From the NCBI GenBank assembly GCA_958352845.1, contig CATWQC010000016.1, positions 1 to 46,454 on the forward strand: a DNA stretch of 46,454 bases, read 5' to 3'. The notes under the pieces were generated by a model. That model did not search any database, was not told the DNA's origin, and saw only the letters and a list, made by a program, of their open reading frames with translations. Below are positions 7,768-15,935 of this stretch, one piece after another (the stretch's first letter is position 1; every line of letters starts with the position of its first letter). The DNA is from an uncultured Collinsella sp. (GTDB lineage: Bacteria > Actinomycetota > Coriobacteriia > Coriobacteriales > Coriobacteriaceae). The position numbers and the translations under genes are program-made.

Positions 7768-9921
7768 TTATTGAACTTTGCTGGCGAACTCGAGGTATTG
7801 CATGCGCTGCAGCTTGTCGATCGTCGAGGCGTATGGGCTGTCTTCAGATTCCAAGTCGTAGCGCAGCCCGTCGGCACCAAGATAGCCGGCGACATTGATG
7901 GTGGGCACATCTGACCTTGTTGCAAGCAGGGCCTTTTGATAGTCAGTGAGCGGGGCGCCGATCTTATTAAGGGTAATAGCTGCAATCTCGTTTGCCCCGA
8001 CGGTGTCGTAGACGTTGAGCTCGGTATTGCCGGCGATTTCATAGTTAGCCCAGACGAAATAGGTCGACTGATAGATACGGAAAGCGTGGCTTGCCGTATC
8101 TTCCTGAGGGTACAGCTCGTCGTTGAGAGTCGTTGCGGCGCTCGGCTGATGGTCGCCAAAAAAGACAAGAACAACCGGTCTGCCGATATTGCGGAGCTCG
8201 TTGATAAAGTACTCGAGGTCCCGGTCGGATGCATTGATGCAGGTGAGATAGGTATTGAGCGCGCTATTGGCGCCCTCGCTGGCTCCCTCGACCCAATAGT
8301 TTGTCAGCTCTTCGACGGGAACGGTGCCATAGTCGTAGCCGCCGTGATTTTGCATCGTGACGTCAAAGATGAACTGCGGGGCTTCGTCGGTTCTGAGCAG
8401 GTCGAGTATCTTGTCGTAGGTGGCGTAGTCGCATACGCCGGCATGGTAATAGGGCGCACCTTCGAAATCGCCGATTGATAGAAAGTCTCCAAAACCCAGC
8501 TGCTGATAGATTTTATCTCGATGGTAGTTGACGGGGTTTTGCGGGTGCATAGCGGTAGTGGTATACCCGAGCTCTTTAAGGTCCTTTGCCAGGCTGTTGA
8601 CGCCATTCATCTGATACAGCTGATAGGGGATTTTGCCTAATCCGACAAAGGCCGTTGTCGCTCCGGTCAAAAATTCGAATTCGGAGTTCGCCGTTCCGCC
8701 ACCGGTGACCGAAGCGAGCATGGTGCCGCGAACAAGTGTGTCGGGAAGCGAGTTGTAGAATGCGGGACCGGTGTACCCGGCCGCCTGGAGCTGCTCAAAG
8801 CACGAAAGGTCGCTAAAACTCTCGTTCATGACGGCAACAATCGTCGGCTTGATTTCATTGAACTGGGCAACGGCCGCCGCGCGCTGCTCGCTCGAGCCAT
8901 ACGTGCTGTCGTAGGCGGCGGCGAGCTCCTGCTCGATGCTCTGCGCCTCATCGGGCGTATAGTCTTCGGGCTTTTCAATGGGCAACTCGTTGACCATTTC
9001 GGTGAACGAAGTGATAAAACCCTGAGACGCATACGTGGTGATGGGCTGCCAACGGTCAAATCCAAAATCCAGCGACTGCTCCAAGTCGATGTTGGAAAAG
9101 CCCAAGAGCCCCACAACGGTCACTAGCAGAAAAGCGCAGAGGTTAGCGGCGATTGCGGGGAAGACATGGGCGGGCGTACGGAGCTTTCGCGGTCGGATAA
9201 GCGAAAGAAGCCCCAGGGAAATCTCCAGCAGGGCGAGTGAGGTTACGATTCCTGCAGTGAAGGTGAACTCATATCCCTCACTTACTTCCATTGCGGTGCC
9301 CAATGCCAAAATGTCGCTCGGCAGGATGGCCTCGCCTTTAAACGTTATGACGAAGTGCTCGGCAATGCCAAGGGTACAACAGACGACGGGCACGAGGGCC
9401 ATGACTCCTCCATGACGCTGTCCCAGCAAATAAAGGGAGAGCAGAACCGTCGCGAGCAGCCCAACGGAAAACCCGAATGAGTTGGCGGGAATGCGATAGA
9501 ACGTTTCGTTGCAGGCAATTTCGAGTGAAACGAACGAGAGCGCTGAAACAGCGGCGACGACAAGGATGTCGCGGCAAATACAGGCAACCGTTCCCGTCGC
9601 AAGATCGGTTTGGTCGATAAGTCCCGAAACCAAGGGCTCGACAAGAAGTATGACGGCGGCAGCACCAAGCGCCGAATAAGAAAGGACCCATAGGGAACAG
9701 TCCTCATTTACGAGCAATTGATTCGTAATCCATGCAGCTACCATGCCGAGCGGGATGAGGAGCATCGCGCACCAAAAGACGCGGGCAATGGGCGGTTTTT
9801 CGTTGTGTTTGATTGAAAAATACACGCGCACGACGACGGCGGCCACGATAAGGACGGCGATGAATATGGGCAGATTGGCCATGCCACTCGAAGTGATTTC
9901 AAGGGGGATATCTTCGGTCAT
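7768..9921 (-). CDS. LTA synthase-family membrane sulfatase/phosphoglycerol transferase
   Basis: This is a membrane protein with an extracellular sulfatase-like domain, related to lipoteichoic acid synthase (COG1368). It probably transfers glycerophosphate or a similar group onto a cell-surface polymer. The 717-aa product has an N-terminal membrane part (about residues 15-275) with some eight or nine hydrophobic segments, more than the five of Staphylococcus LtaS. The catalytic domain follows. It shows NESFSDL (N366-E367, metal site), the nucleophile region GGGTANSEFEF (Thr410), HPQNPVNYHRDKIYQQLGF, NHGGY and FFGDHQPS (metal ligands). ATG 9921 has a GAGGAAC site upstream. It stands alone on the minus strand, 193 bp from divergent uvrA. 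The polymer it acts on cannot be inferred. Confidence 0.88.
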   Translation of the reverse strand: MTEDIPLEITSSGMANLPIFIAVLIVAAVVVRVYFSIKHNEKPPIARVFWCAMLLIPLGMVAAWITNQLLVNEDCSLWVLSYSALGAAAVILLVEPLVSGLIDQTDLATGTVACICRDILVVAAVSALSFVSLEIACNETFYRIPANSFGFSVGLLATVLLSLYLLGQRHGGVMALVPVVCCTLGIAEHFVITFKGEAILPSDILALGTAMEVSEGYEFTFTAGIVTSLALLEISLGLLSLIRPRKLRTPAHVFPAIAANLCAFLLVTVVGLLGFSNIDLEQSLDFGFDRWQPITTYASQGFITSFTEMVNELPIEKPEDYTPDEAQSIEQELAAAYDSTYGSSEQRAAAVAQFNEIKPTIVAVMNESFSDLSCFEQLQAAGYTGPAFYNSLPDTLVRGTMLASVTGGGTANSEFEFLTGATTAFVGLGKIPYQLYQMNGVNSLAKDLKELGYTTTAMHPQNPVNYHRDKIYQQLGFGDFLSIGDFEGAPYYHAGVCDYATYDKILDLLRTDEAPQFIFDVTMQNHGGYDYGTVPVEELTNYWVEGASEGANSALNTYLTCINASDRDLEYFINELRNIGRPVVLVFFGDHQPSAATTLNDELYPQEDTASHAFRIYQSTYFVWANYEIAGNTELNVYDTVGANEIAAITLNKIGAPLTDYQKALLATRSDVPTINVAGYLGADGLRYDLESEDSPYASTIDKLQRMQYLEFASKVQ

Positions 9922-10039
9922 GGACGTTCCTCTGTTACAGCAAATTAAGTTCAGTTTTAGATTACTCTAACCTTTCCACGGCATTTCGAGAAACAAAGCA
10001 CCCGACACGCAAAGCAAAAGGTCTGCGAATCTTGTATTA

Positions 10040-10053
10040 CGAACATCTGTGCG
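10040..10053. promoter_or_regulatory. Candidate LexA (SOS) box upstream of uvrA
   Basis: CGAACATCTGTGCG matches the Gram-positive LexA consensus CGAAC-N4-GTTCG except for G in place of T in the right half and C in place of a central purine. It lies 62 bp before the uvrA start, where an SOS operator would be expected. The match is by eye only. Confidence 0.5.
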
Positions 10054-10114
10054 CGTTGAGTGCGTTAAACTCATCGACAGTGTGATTTGAGGTTATAGGA
10101 GGCAAGGAGCTTCC

Positions 10115-12991
10115 ATGTCTGATTCTTCTATCGTTATCCGTGGTGCGCGCGAACACAACCTGCGCAATATCGATGTTTCCATCCCGCGCGACGAGCTCGT
10201 GGTCATTACCGGTCTTTCGGGCTCGGGCAAGAGCTCGCTGGCGTTTGACACGATCTATGCCGAGGGTCAGCGTCGCTACGTGGAGAGCCTGTCGAGTTAT
10301 GCGCGCCAGTTTTTAGGCCAGATGGACAAGCCCGATCTAGACTCGATCGACGGCCTTTCGCCGGCCGTCTCGATCGATCAGAAGACGACGTCCAAGAATC
10401 CGCGCTCGACGGTGGGTACTGTAACTGAGATTTATGACTACCTTCGCTTGCTTTTTGCACGCGTGGGCACGCCGCACTGTCCCGAGTGCGGTCGCGTTAT
10501 CGAGCGCCAGACCACCGACCAGGTCGCCGATAAGGTCCTGGCAGCGGGAGAGGGTCGTCGTGCGTTTGTGCTGGCACCGGTGGTGCGCGGGCGCAAAGGC
10601 GAGTACGCAAAATTGTTCGAGGATCTTCGGGCTGAGGGCTTTAGCCGCGTGCGTGTCGACGGCGAAGTACGCTCGCTCGACGACCCCATCGATCTGGACA
10701 AAAAGTTCAAGCACGATATCGAGGTCGTAGTCGACCGCATCGTGATTCGGGAAAACTCTCTGGGCCGTATCGCCGAGTCGGTTGAACAGGCGACTGCCTT
10801 GGCACACGGCAATGTGAACGTGTACATGCTGCCCGATCGCGATGCTCCCGAGGGAACCGAGGGCGAGCTGCTGGAGTATTCGTTGGCTCTGGCGTGCCCG
10901 GAGCACGGGCACTCCATCGACGACCTACAACCCCGCGACTTTTCGTTCAACGCGCCCTATGGTGCGTGTCCCGAGTGCGATGGTCTGGGCTTTAAGAAAA
11001 CGGTCGATGCCGAGGCGCTGATTGAGGACCCGTCGAAGTCGATTGCCGATGGGGTCTTTGGAAGCCTGTTCGGCAATTCGAACTACTACCCCCAGATCTT
11101 CGCCGCGGTCTGTAAGCACTTTAAGGTGAGCGCGGATACACCGTGGGAAGACCTACCTCCGCGAGTGCGCCGTGCATTTTTGGATGGCATGGGCGACAAG
11201 AAGATTTCGGTGGACTATCAAAAGCTCGACGGTCGTCGCAGCCAGTGGGACACCAAGTTTTCGGGCGTGCGCAATATCCTGTACGAGCGCTATACCGAGA
11301 CGACCAACGAGAACACTAAGGCGCGCCTGGAGAAGTACATTCGCGAGGAGCCGTGTTCGAGCTGCCATGGTGCTCGCCTGCGCCCCGAGATGCTCGCCGT
11401 CACCGTGGGCGGCAAGTCCATTTATGAGGTTTGTTGCCTGTCGTGCCGCGAGTCGCTCGAGTTTTTTGAGGACCTTGAGCTCACCGAGCGTCAACAATTC
11501 ATCGGCGGTCGTATTGTCAAGGAAATCCTGGAACGCTTGCGTTTTCTGGTTGATGTCGGCCTTGATTATCTGACGCTCGATCGTGCTTCGGCGACGCTTT
11601 CCGGCGGTGAGGCGCAGCGCATTCGCCTGGCTACGCAGATCGGTGCGGGCCTCATGGGCGTTCTCTATATTCTGGACGAGCCTTCGATTGGTCTTCACCA
11701 GCGCGACAACGAGCGGCTGATTAAGACACTCGAGCGCCTGCGCGATATCGGCAACACCGTTATCGTCGTTGAACACGATGAGGACACGATTCGCGCTGCC
11801 GACTATGTGATCGATATGGGGCCAGGCGCGGGCGTCAACGGCGGGCACGTGGTCGCCGCGGGAACGCCTGCCGATATCATGGCGTGCCCCGATTCCATGA
11901 CGGGTGCTTATTTGACCGGCAAGCGGATGATCCGCGTGCCAGACGAGCGCCGCAAGCCCGGCCGCGGCTGCCTTAAGATCACGGGCGCCCGCGCCAACAA
12001 CCTCAAAAACGTTACCGCCAAGATTGAGTTCGGTACGCTCACAGTCGTTACCGGTGTTTCGGGATCGGGCAAGAGCTCCCTGGTCACCGATACGATTGCG
12101 CCCGCGCTTACGAATGCCATCCACCGTTCGACGCGTCCCGTGGGTCCGTACAAGAAGATTGAGGGCATCGAGTGCATCGATAAGGTGATCGACATTGACC
12201 AGTCGCCGATCGGTCGCACGCCGCGTTCGAACCCTGCGACCTATATTGGCCTGTGGGATGATCTGCGCGCGCTGTTTGCGAGCACGCCGGAGTCGAAGGC
12301 GCGTGGCTACTCGCCGGGACGCTTCTCCTTTAATGTGAGCGGCGGACGCTGCGAGGCGTGCAAGGGCGACGGCCAGATCAAGATTGAGATGCACTTTCTT
12401 CCCGATATTTATGTTCCCTGCGAGGCTTGTGGCGGCAAGCGCTATAACCGCGAGACGCTCGAGGTTACCTATCGTGGCAAGACTATCTCGGACGTACTTG
12501 ACATGAGCGTGGCCGAGGCACTGGCTTTCTTTGGGAATATTCCGCAGATCAAGCGAAAGCTTCAAACCCTGTATGACGTCGGCCTAGGTTATGTGAGCTT
12601 GGGCCAGCCCGCCACGACGCTCTCGGGTGGTGAGGCGCAGCGCGTAAAGCTCGCCAAGGAGCTTCATCGCCGTCAGACGGGTAAGACGTTCTATATTTTG
12701 GACGAGCCTACGACCGGTCTTCATTTTGAGGACGTTCGCCAGTTACTTGATGTGTTGCAGCGTCTAGTCGATGCGGGCAATACGGTGTTGGTGATCGAGC
12801 ACAACCTCGATGTCATCAAGGTCGCCGACCGTCTGATCGATATGGGTCCCGAGGGTGGCAACGGTGGCGGAACTGTCGTGGTCTCGGGTACGCCAGAGCA
12901 GGTTGCGGCATGCCCGCAGAGCTATACCGGCAAGTTCTTGGCGCCGTTGCTCAAACGCGATAAGGAGCGTCAAGCGCAACTCGATGCCTAA
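10115..12991 (+). CDS. uvrA: Excinuclease ABC subunit A
   Basis: UvrA is the damage-sensing ABC ATPase of nucleotide excision repair; a dimer loads UvrB at lesions. The 958-aa product is of family length. It has two ABC modules: first Walker A GLSGSGKS (33-40), second GVSGSGKS near residue 646, and signatures LSGGEAQRIRLA and LSGGEAQRVKLA. Both Walker B regions read ILDEP. Of the zinc sites, the C-terminal one is a standard CxxC pair (CEACKGDG ... CEACGGKR). The first reads CPEHG ... CPECDG, so one cysteine is replaced by His, a substitution compatible with zinc binding. ATG 10115 follows AAGGAG. A LexA-like box lies at 10040-10053. A terminator follows the gene. Confidence 0.98.
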   Translation: MSDSSIVIRGAREHNLRNIDVSIPRDELVVITGLSGSGKSSLAFDTIYAEGQRRYVESLSSYARQFLGQMDKPDLDSIDGLSPAVSIDQKTTSKNPRSTVGTVTEIYDYLRLLFARVGTPHCPECGRVIERQTTDQVADKVLAAGEGRRAFVLAPVVRGRKGEYAKLFEDLRAEGFSRVRVDGEVRSLDDPIDLDKKFKHDIEVVVDRIVIRENSLGRIAESVEQATALAHGNVNVYMLPDRDAPEGTEGELLEYSLALACPEHGHSIDDLQPRDFSFNAPYGACPECDGLGFKKTVDAEALIEDPSKSIADGVFGSLFGNSNYYPQIFAAVCKHFKVSADTPWEDLPPRVRRAFLDGMGDKKISVDYQKLDGRRSQWDTKFSGVRNILYERYTETTNENTKARLEKYIREEPCSSCHGARLRPEMLAVTVGGKSIYEVCCLSCRESLEFFEDLELTERQQFIGGRIVKEILERLRFLVDVGLDYLTLDRASATLSGGEAQRIRLATQIGAGLMGVLYILDEPSIGLHQRDNERLIKTLERLRDIGNTVIVVEHDEDTIRAADYVIDMGPGAGVNGGHVVAAGTPADIMACPDSMTGAYLTGKRMIRVPDERRKPGRGCLKITGARANNLKNVTAKIEFGTLTVVTGVSGSGKSSLVTDTIAPALTNAIHRSTRPVGPYKKIEGIECIDKVIDIDQSPIGRTPRSNPATYIGLWDDLRALFASTPESKARGYSPGRFSFNVSGGRCEACKGDGQIKIEMHFLPDIYVPCEACGGKRYNRETLEVTYRGKTISDVLDMSVAEALAFFGNIPQIKRKLQTLYDVGLGYVSLGQPATTLSGGEAQRVKLAKELHRRQTGKTFYILDEPTTGLHFEDVRQLLDVLQRLVDAGNTVLVIEHNLDVIKVADRLIDMGPEGGNGGGTVVVSGTPEQVAACPQSYTGKFLAPLLKRDKERQAQLDA

Positions 12992-13013
12992 TACATAGGT
13001 GTTTTTGAAACAT

Positions 13014-13054
13014 GAGCGCCGCCGATTCCTTGCGATTCGGTGGCGCTCTCTTTG
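13014..13054 (+). terminator. Terminator after uvrA
   Basis: A 12-bp stem (13014-13025 with 13037-13048) contains a single G-U pair and an 11-nt loop, and is followed by TCTTTG. It lies 22 bp past the uvrA stop and separates it from ybaK. Confidence 0.75.
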
Positions 13055-13127
13055 TCGAGATAGCGTATGCCGCGCAAATGGACATATACTTAAAAATTAC
13101 GTTCTTATATGAGGGAAAGGATATGCC

Positions 13128-13628
13128 ATGCCGAAGGCCGTGAAGACGCCAAAGACCAACGCCATGCGTGAGCTGGAAAGCGCCGGCATCCCCTATGTTC
13201 TCCATACGTACGAAGACGATGACGACGAATCGTCGGGGCTGGGCGTCGCGATTTCCGAGCAGCTTGGCGAGGAGCCCGGTCAGGGATTTAAGACCCTGGT
13301 CTGCACGACGCCGTCCAACGACCATGTCGTATGCTGCATTCCCGTTGCCGACGAGCTCGACCTCAAGGCCGCCGCGCGCACCGCAGGCGAAAAGTCGCTG
13401 ACCATGATGCATGTCAAAGATTTGCTTGCCGCGACGGGGTATGTCCGCGGCGGTTGCAGTCCGGTCGGTATGAAAAAACGCTTCCGGACGCTGATCGATG
13501 AGACATGCGTCCTTTGGGATACCATTTTTATCTCGGGTGGCAAGCGCGGCTATCAGCTTGAGCTTGCTCCCGATGACTTAGTTGCATTTTGCGGGGCGAC
13601 GGTTGCCCCGATCACGAGAGAGGACTGA
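13128..13628 (+). CDS. ybaK: Cys-tRNA(Pro)/Cys-tRNA(Cys) deacylase, YbaK/EbsC family
   Basis: This trans-editing enzyme hydrolyses Cys wrongly attached to tRNA(Pro), in the cytoplasm. The 166-aa product matches the family in size and motifs: an N-terminal KTNAMRELESAGIPY segment, FKTLVC in the central sheet, and the GYVRGGCSPVGMKK signature with its key Lys/Gly residues. It continues to a C-terminal GKRGYQLELAPDDL. ATG 13128 has an AAAGGA site upstream. A TATACT hexamer (13085-13090) could be a -10 without a clear -35. The stop is only 3 nt from murJ, so the two are probably co-transcribed. INS or ProX relatives are less likely given the GGCSPVG motif. Confidence 0.9.
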   Translation: MPKAVKTPKTNAMRELESAGIPYVLHTYEDDDDESSGLGVAISEQLGEEPGQGFKTLVCTTPSNDHVVCCIPVADELDLKAAARTAGEKSLTMMHVKDLLAATGYVRGGCSPVGMKKRFRTLIDETCVLWDTIFISGGKRGYQLELAPDDLVAFCGATVAPITRED

Positions 13629-13631
13629 GCG

Positions 13632-15935
13632 ATGCCGCAGGAAGAATCAAAGCGCGGAGCTCACTTTGCAAAAGGGTCGGCTCCTCAGACGCCCGCGCCC
13701 GAGGCCGCTTCGTTCGATAACGAGATTCGAAACGCCTGGTCCGCTGCCGCTGACCCGGGCGAGACGGCCGTGTACTTGCGTGCCGCCGGTGCCGGCACGG
13801 CACTTCCCCGTACGGTTCTTTCTTCGGCTCGTCCCGATGAGACGGCTGTCTTTTTGGTCGCCGCTCAATCGAGCGCCAGCGTGATGCCGATCGCCTCCGA
13901 GGCTCCTCGTGCGCCGCGTCCCGATGAGACGGCGGTGTTTTTGATGGCAGCCCAGGGAAAGAGCACACCGCAGAGCGCTCCTGCCGCTCGTTCCGCCAAG
14001 CCCACGGCTCATGATGATGGCGAACCGCTTTTTTCGGATGACGAATGGTCGCCGCTTGGTTCGACCGATCCCGTCGAGGGCGTGGCCATCGACGGTGATG
14101 ACGACTGGGACCCTCTGTCGTTTTCTGCCCGAACCGTCGCCGCCAATGAAGTTGACACGGTGTTTGGCGACCATGCCATATTCGATGATGATGCCGTATC
14201 CGGTAACAACATGCCGAACAGCGATGACGCCGCACCTGCTGATGACGCCGTTTTGGTTGACGATCCCTTTGCGATAACCGGCTCCTTTGCCGTCGTGGAC
14301 GATTTGCCGCCACAAGATGAGGTTTATGAGGACTCTCAGGACGACGTAGACGATATGGGTTCGTCGGACTACTCCACGGTTGGTCGTTCTGCTGGCCTTA
14401 TGACCGTGCTGACCATCGTGTCGCGTGTCACCGGGTTTATCCGCACGTGGGCCATGGCGGCCGCCATCGGTATGTCGCTGCTCTCGTCCTCCTATCAGGT
14501 TGCCAACAACCTGCCCAACATGCTCTACGAGCTCGTGATGGGCGGCATGCTCGTTACGGCGTTTTTGCCAGTGTATATGGGTGTGAGGCGCGAGCAGGGT
14601 CGCGAGGCATCGAACGAGTATGTCGGCAACCTGCTCGGTATTCTGCTTCTGCTGCTGGGCGGTATCTCGCTGCTGGGCACCGTGTTTGCTCCCGGCTTTA
14701 TTTGGACGCAGTCGTTCCTTTCGGGCGATGGCGGCAGCATGGATACCGCTGCGTTCATGTTCCGCTTCTTTGCTATTCAAATTCTGTTTTATGGCTTGGG
14801 CTCGGTGTTCTCGGGCGTTCTCAACGCACACCGCGACTATTTCTGGTCGACGTTTGCCCCGGTTCTCAACAATGTCATCGTCATCGCCAGCTTTATGGGC
14901 TTTGCTCCCGTGTCTGCACAATTTGGCGAGCAGGCCGGTATTATCTTGATCGCAGCTGGTACGACCCTCGGCGTCTTTGTCCAGATGGCCTGCCAGATTC
15001 CCGCGCTTGGCAAGCATGGCGTGCATCCTCATATCCATATCGACTTTAAGGATCCCGCGCTGCGACAGACGATCGCGCTTGGTATCCCGACGCTGCTCGC
15101 CACGGTGTGCATGTTTGTCTCGACCTCCATTACCAATGCCGCCGCGCTGGTGGTGCAGCCCGAGACCGGCCCTTCCGTCATCGCATATGCGCGCCTGTGG
15201 TACACATTGCCCTATGCGCTGATCGCCGCCTCGCTTTCGACGGCACTCTATACCGAACTCTCTCACGATGCGCAGGAGAAGGATTACGACAGCGTCCGCA
15301 CGGGCATTTCGCGCGGTGTCGCCCAGATGCTCTTCTTCCTGATTCCGTTTGCGATGTATCTGATCGTCTTCGCCCGTCCGCTCAACATGATCTACTGCGC
15401 CGGCAAGTTCGATGAATCCGGTGTGGCGCTGGTGTCGGAGTTCCTTATCTATCTGGCACTTTCCCTGCCGCTCTACGGCGTGGTCGTGCTGATGCAGAAG
15501 AGCTTCTCGGCCCTGCTCGACATGAAGCCCTACGGTCGTTATTGCCTTTACTCTGCCATTGGACAGGCCGGTTCGGTGCTGCTGTTTGGCGTGGTGCTGG
15601 GCTACGGTATGCCGGCAATTGCGCTTTCGTACGTCGTTGACTACGTAGTCTTGGTCGGATGCTCACTGTGGTGGCTGCGCCGTCGTCTGCATGGCCTTCA
15701 GGTCAAGTCTATCCTGCATGGCGGTTTCTTCGGCCTACTGTTCGGTGGCTTGGGCGCTGCCGCGGGTGCCGGCGTCATGTGGGCACTTGAGCACTTTGTC
15801 GGAGCGCTTGGCAGTTCGATCCTAATTACCCTGGGCTACGTTTGTGTTGCAGGCGTCGTCTCGCTCGCTGTAACTTTTGGTCTCGCCTTCGTCTTTAAGA
15901 TGCCCGAGGTCTCGGCGCTGCTTCGTCGCAAGTAG
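13632..15935 (+). CDS. murJ: MurJ/MviN lipid II flippase with long N-terminal tail
   Basis: MurJ flips lipid II across the cytoplasmic membrane for peptidoglycan synthesis. The 767-aa product has a standard MurJ core starting near residue 252 (GLMTVLTIVSRVTGFIRTW), with about 14 hydrophobic segments and the NNLPNMLYELVMGGML signature near residue 290. The preceding 250 residues are unusual: polar, acidic, Pro/Ala-rich and presumably disordered in the cytoplasm. They contain three copies of a D/G-E-T-A-V-F/Y-L motif (threonines 45, 71 and 100). These resemble the phosphorylated ETTSVF motif of actinobacterial GarA/OdhI. In mycobacteria MviN is regulated by PknB phosphorylation and FHA-protein binding, so a kinase-controlled tail is a reasonable inference. 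ATG 13632 follows GAGAGGA. uvrC starts directly after the stop codon. Confidence 0.93.
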   Translation: MPQEESKRGAHFAKGSAPQTPAPEAASFDNEIRNAWSAAADPGETAVYLRAAGAGTALPRTVLSSARPDETAVFLVAAQSSASVMPIASEAPRAPRPDETAVFLMAAQGKSTPQSAPAARSAKPTAHDDGEPLFSDDEWSPLGSTDPVEGVAIDGDDDWDPLSFSARTVAANEVDTVFGDHAIFDDDAVSGNNMPNSDDAAPADDAVLVDDPFAITGSFAVVDDLPPQDEVYEDSQDDVDDMGSSDYSTVGRSAGLMTVLTIVSRVTGFIRTWAMAAAIGMSLLSSSYQVANNLPNMLYELVMGGMLVTAFLPVYMGVRREQGREASNEYVGNLLGILLLLLGGISLLGTVFAPGFIWTQSFLSGDGGSMDTAAFMFRFFAIQILFYGLGSVFSGVLNAHRDYFWSTFAPVLNNVIVIASFMGFAPVSAQFGEQAGIILIAAGTTLGVFVQMACQIPALGKHGVHPHIHIDFKDPALRQTIALGIPTLLATVCMFVSTSITNAAALVVQPETGPSVIAYARLWYTLPYALIAASLSTALYTELSHDAQEKDYDSVRTGISRGVAQMLFFLIPFAMYLIVFARPLNMIYCAGKFDESGVALVSEFLIYLALSLPLYGVVVLMQKSFSALLDMKPYGRYCLYSAIGQAGSVLLFGVVLGYGMPAIALSYVVDYVVLVGCSLWWLRRRLHGLQVKSILHGGFFGLLFGGLGAAAGAGVMWALEHFVGALGSSILITLGYVCVAGVVSLAVTFGLAFVFKMPEVSALLRRK
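13752..13955 (+). repeat. Three DETAVFL-type repeats in the MurJ tail
   Basis: Residues 41-49 (DPGETAVYL), 68-75 (RPDETAVFL) and 97-104 (RPDETAVFL) of MurJ repeat the same motif, each followed by two residues or fewer and an AA pair. Spacing is 26-29 residues. The last two copies are identical over eight residues. Confidence 0.85.
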
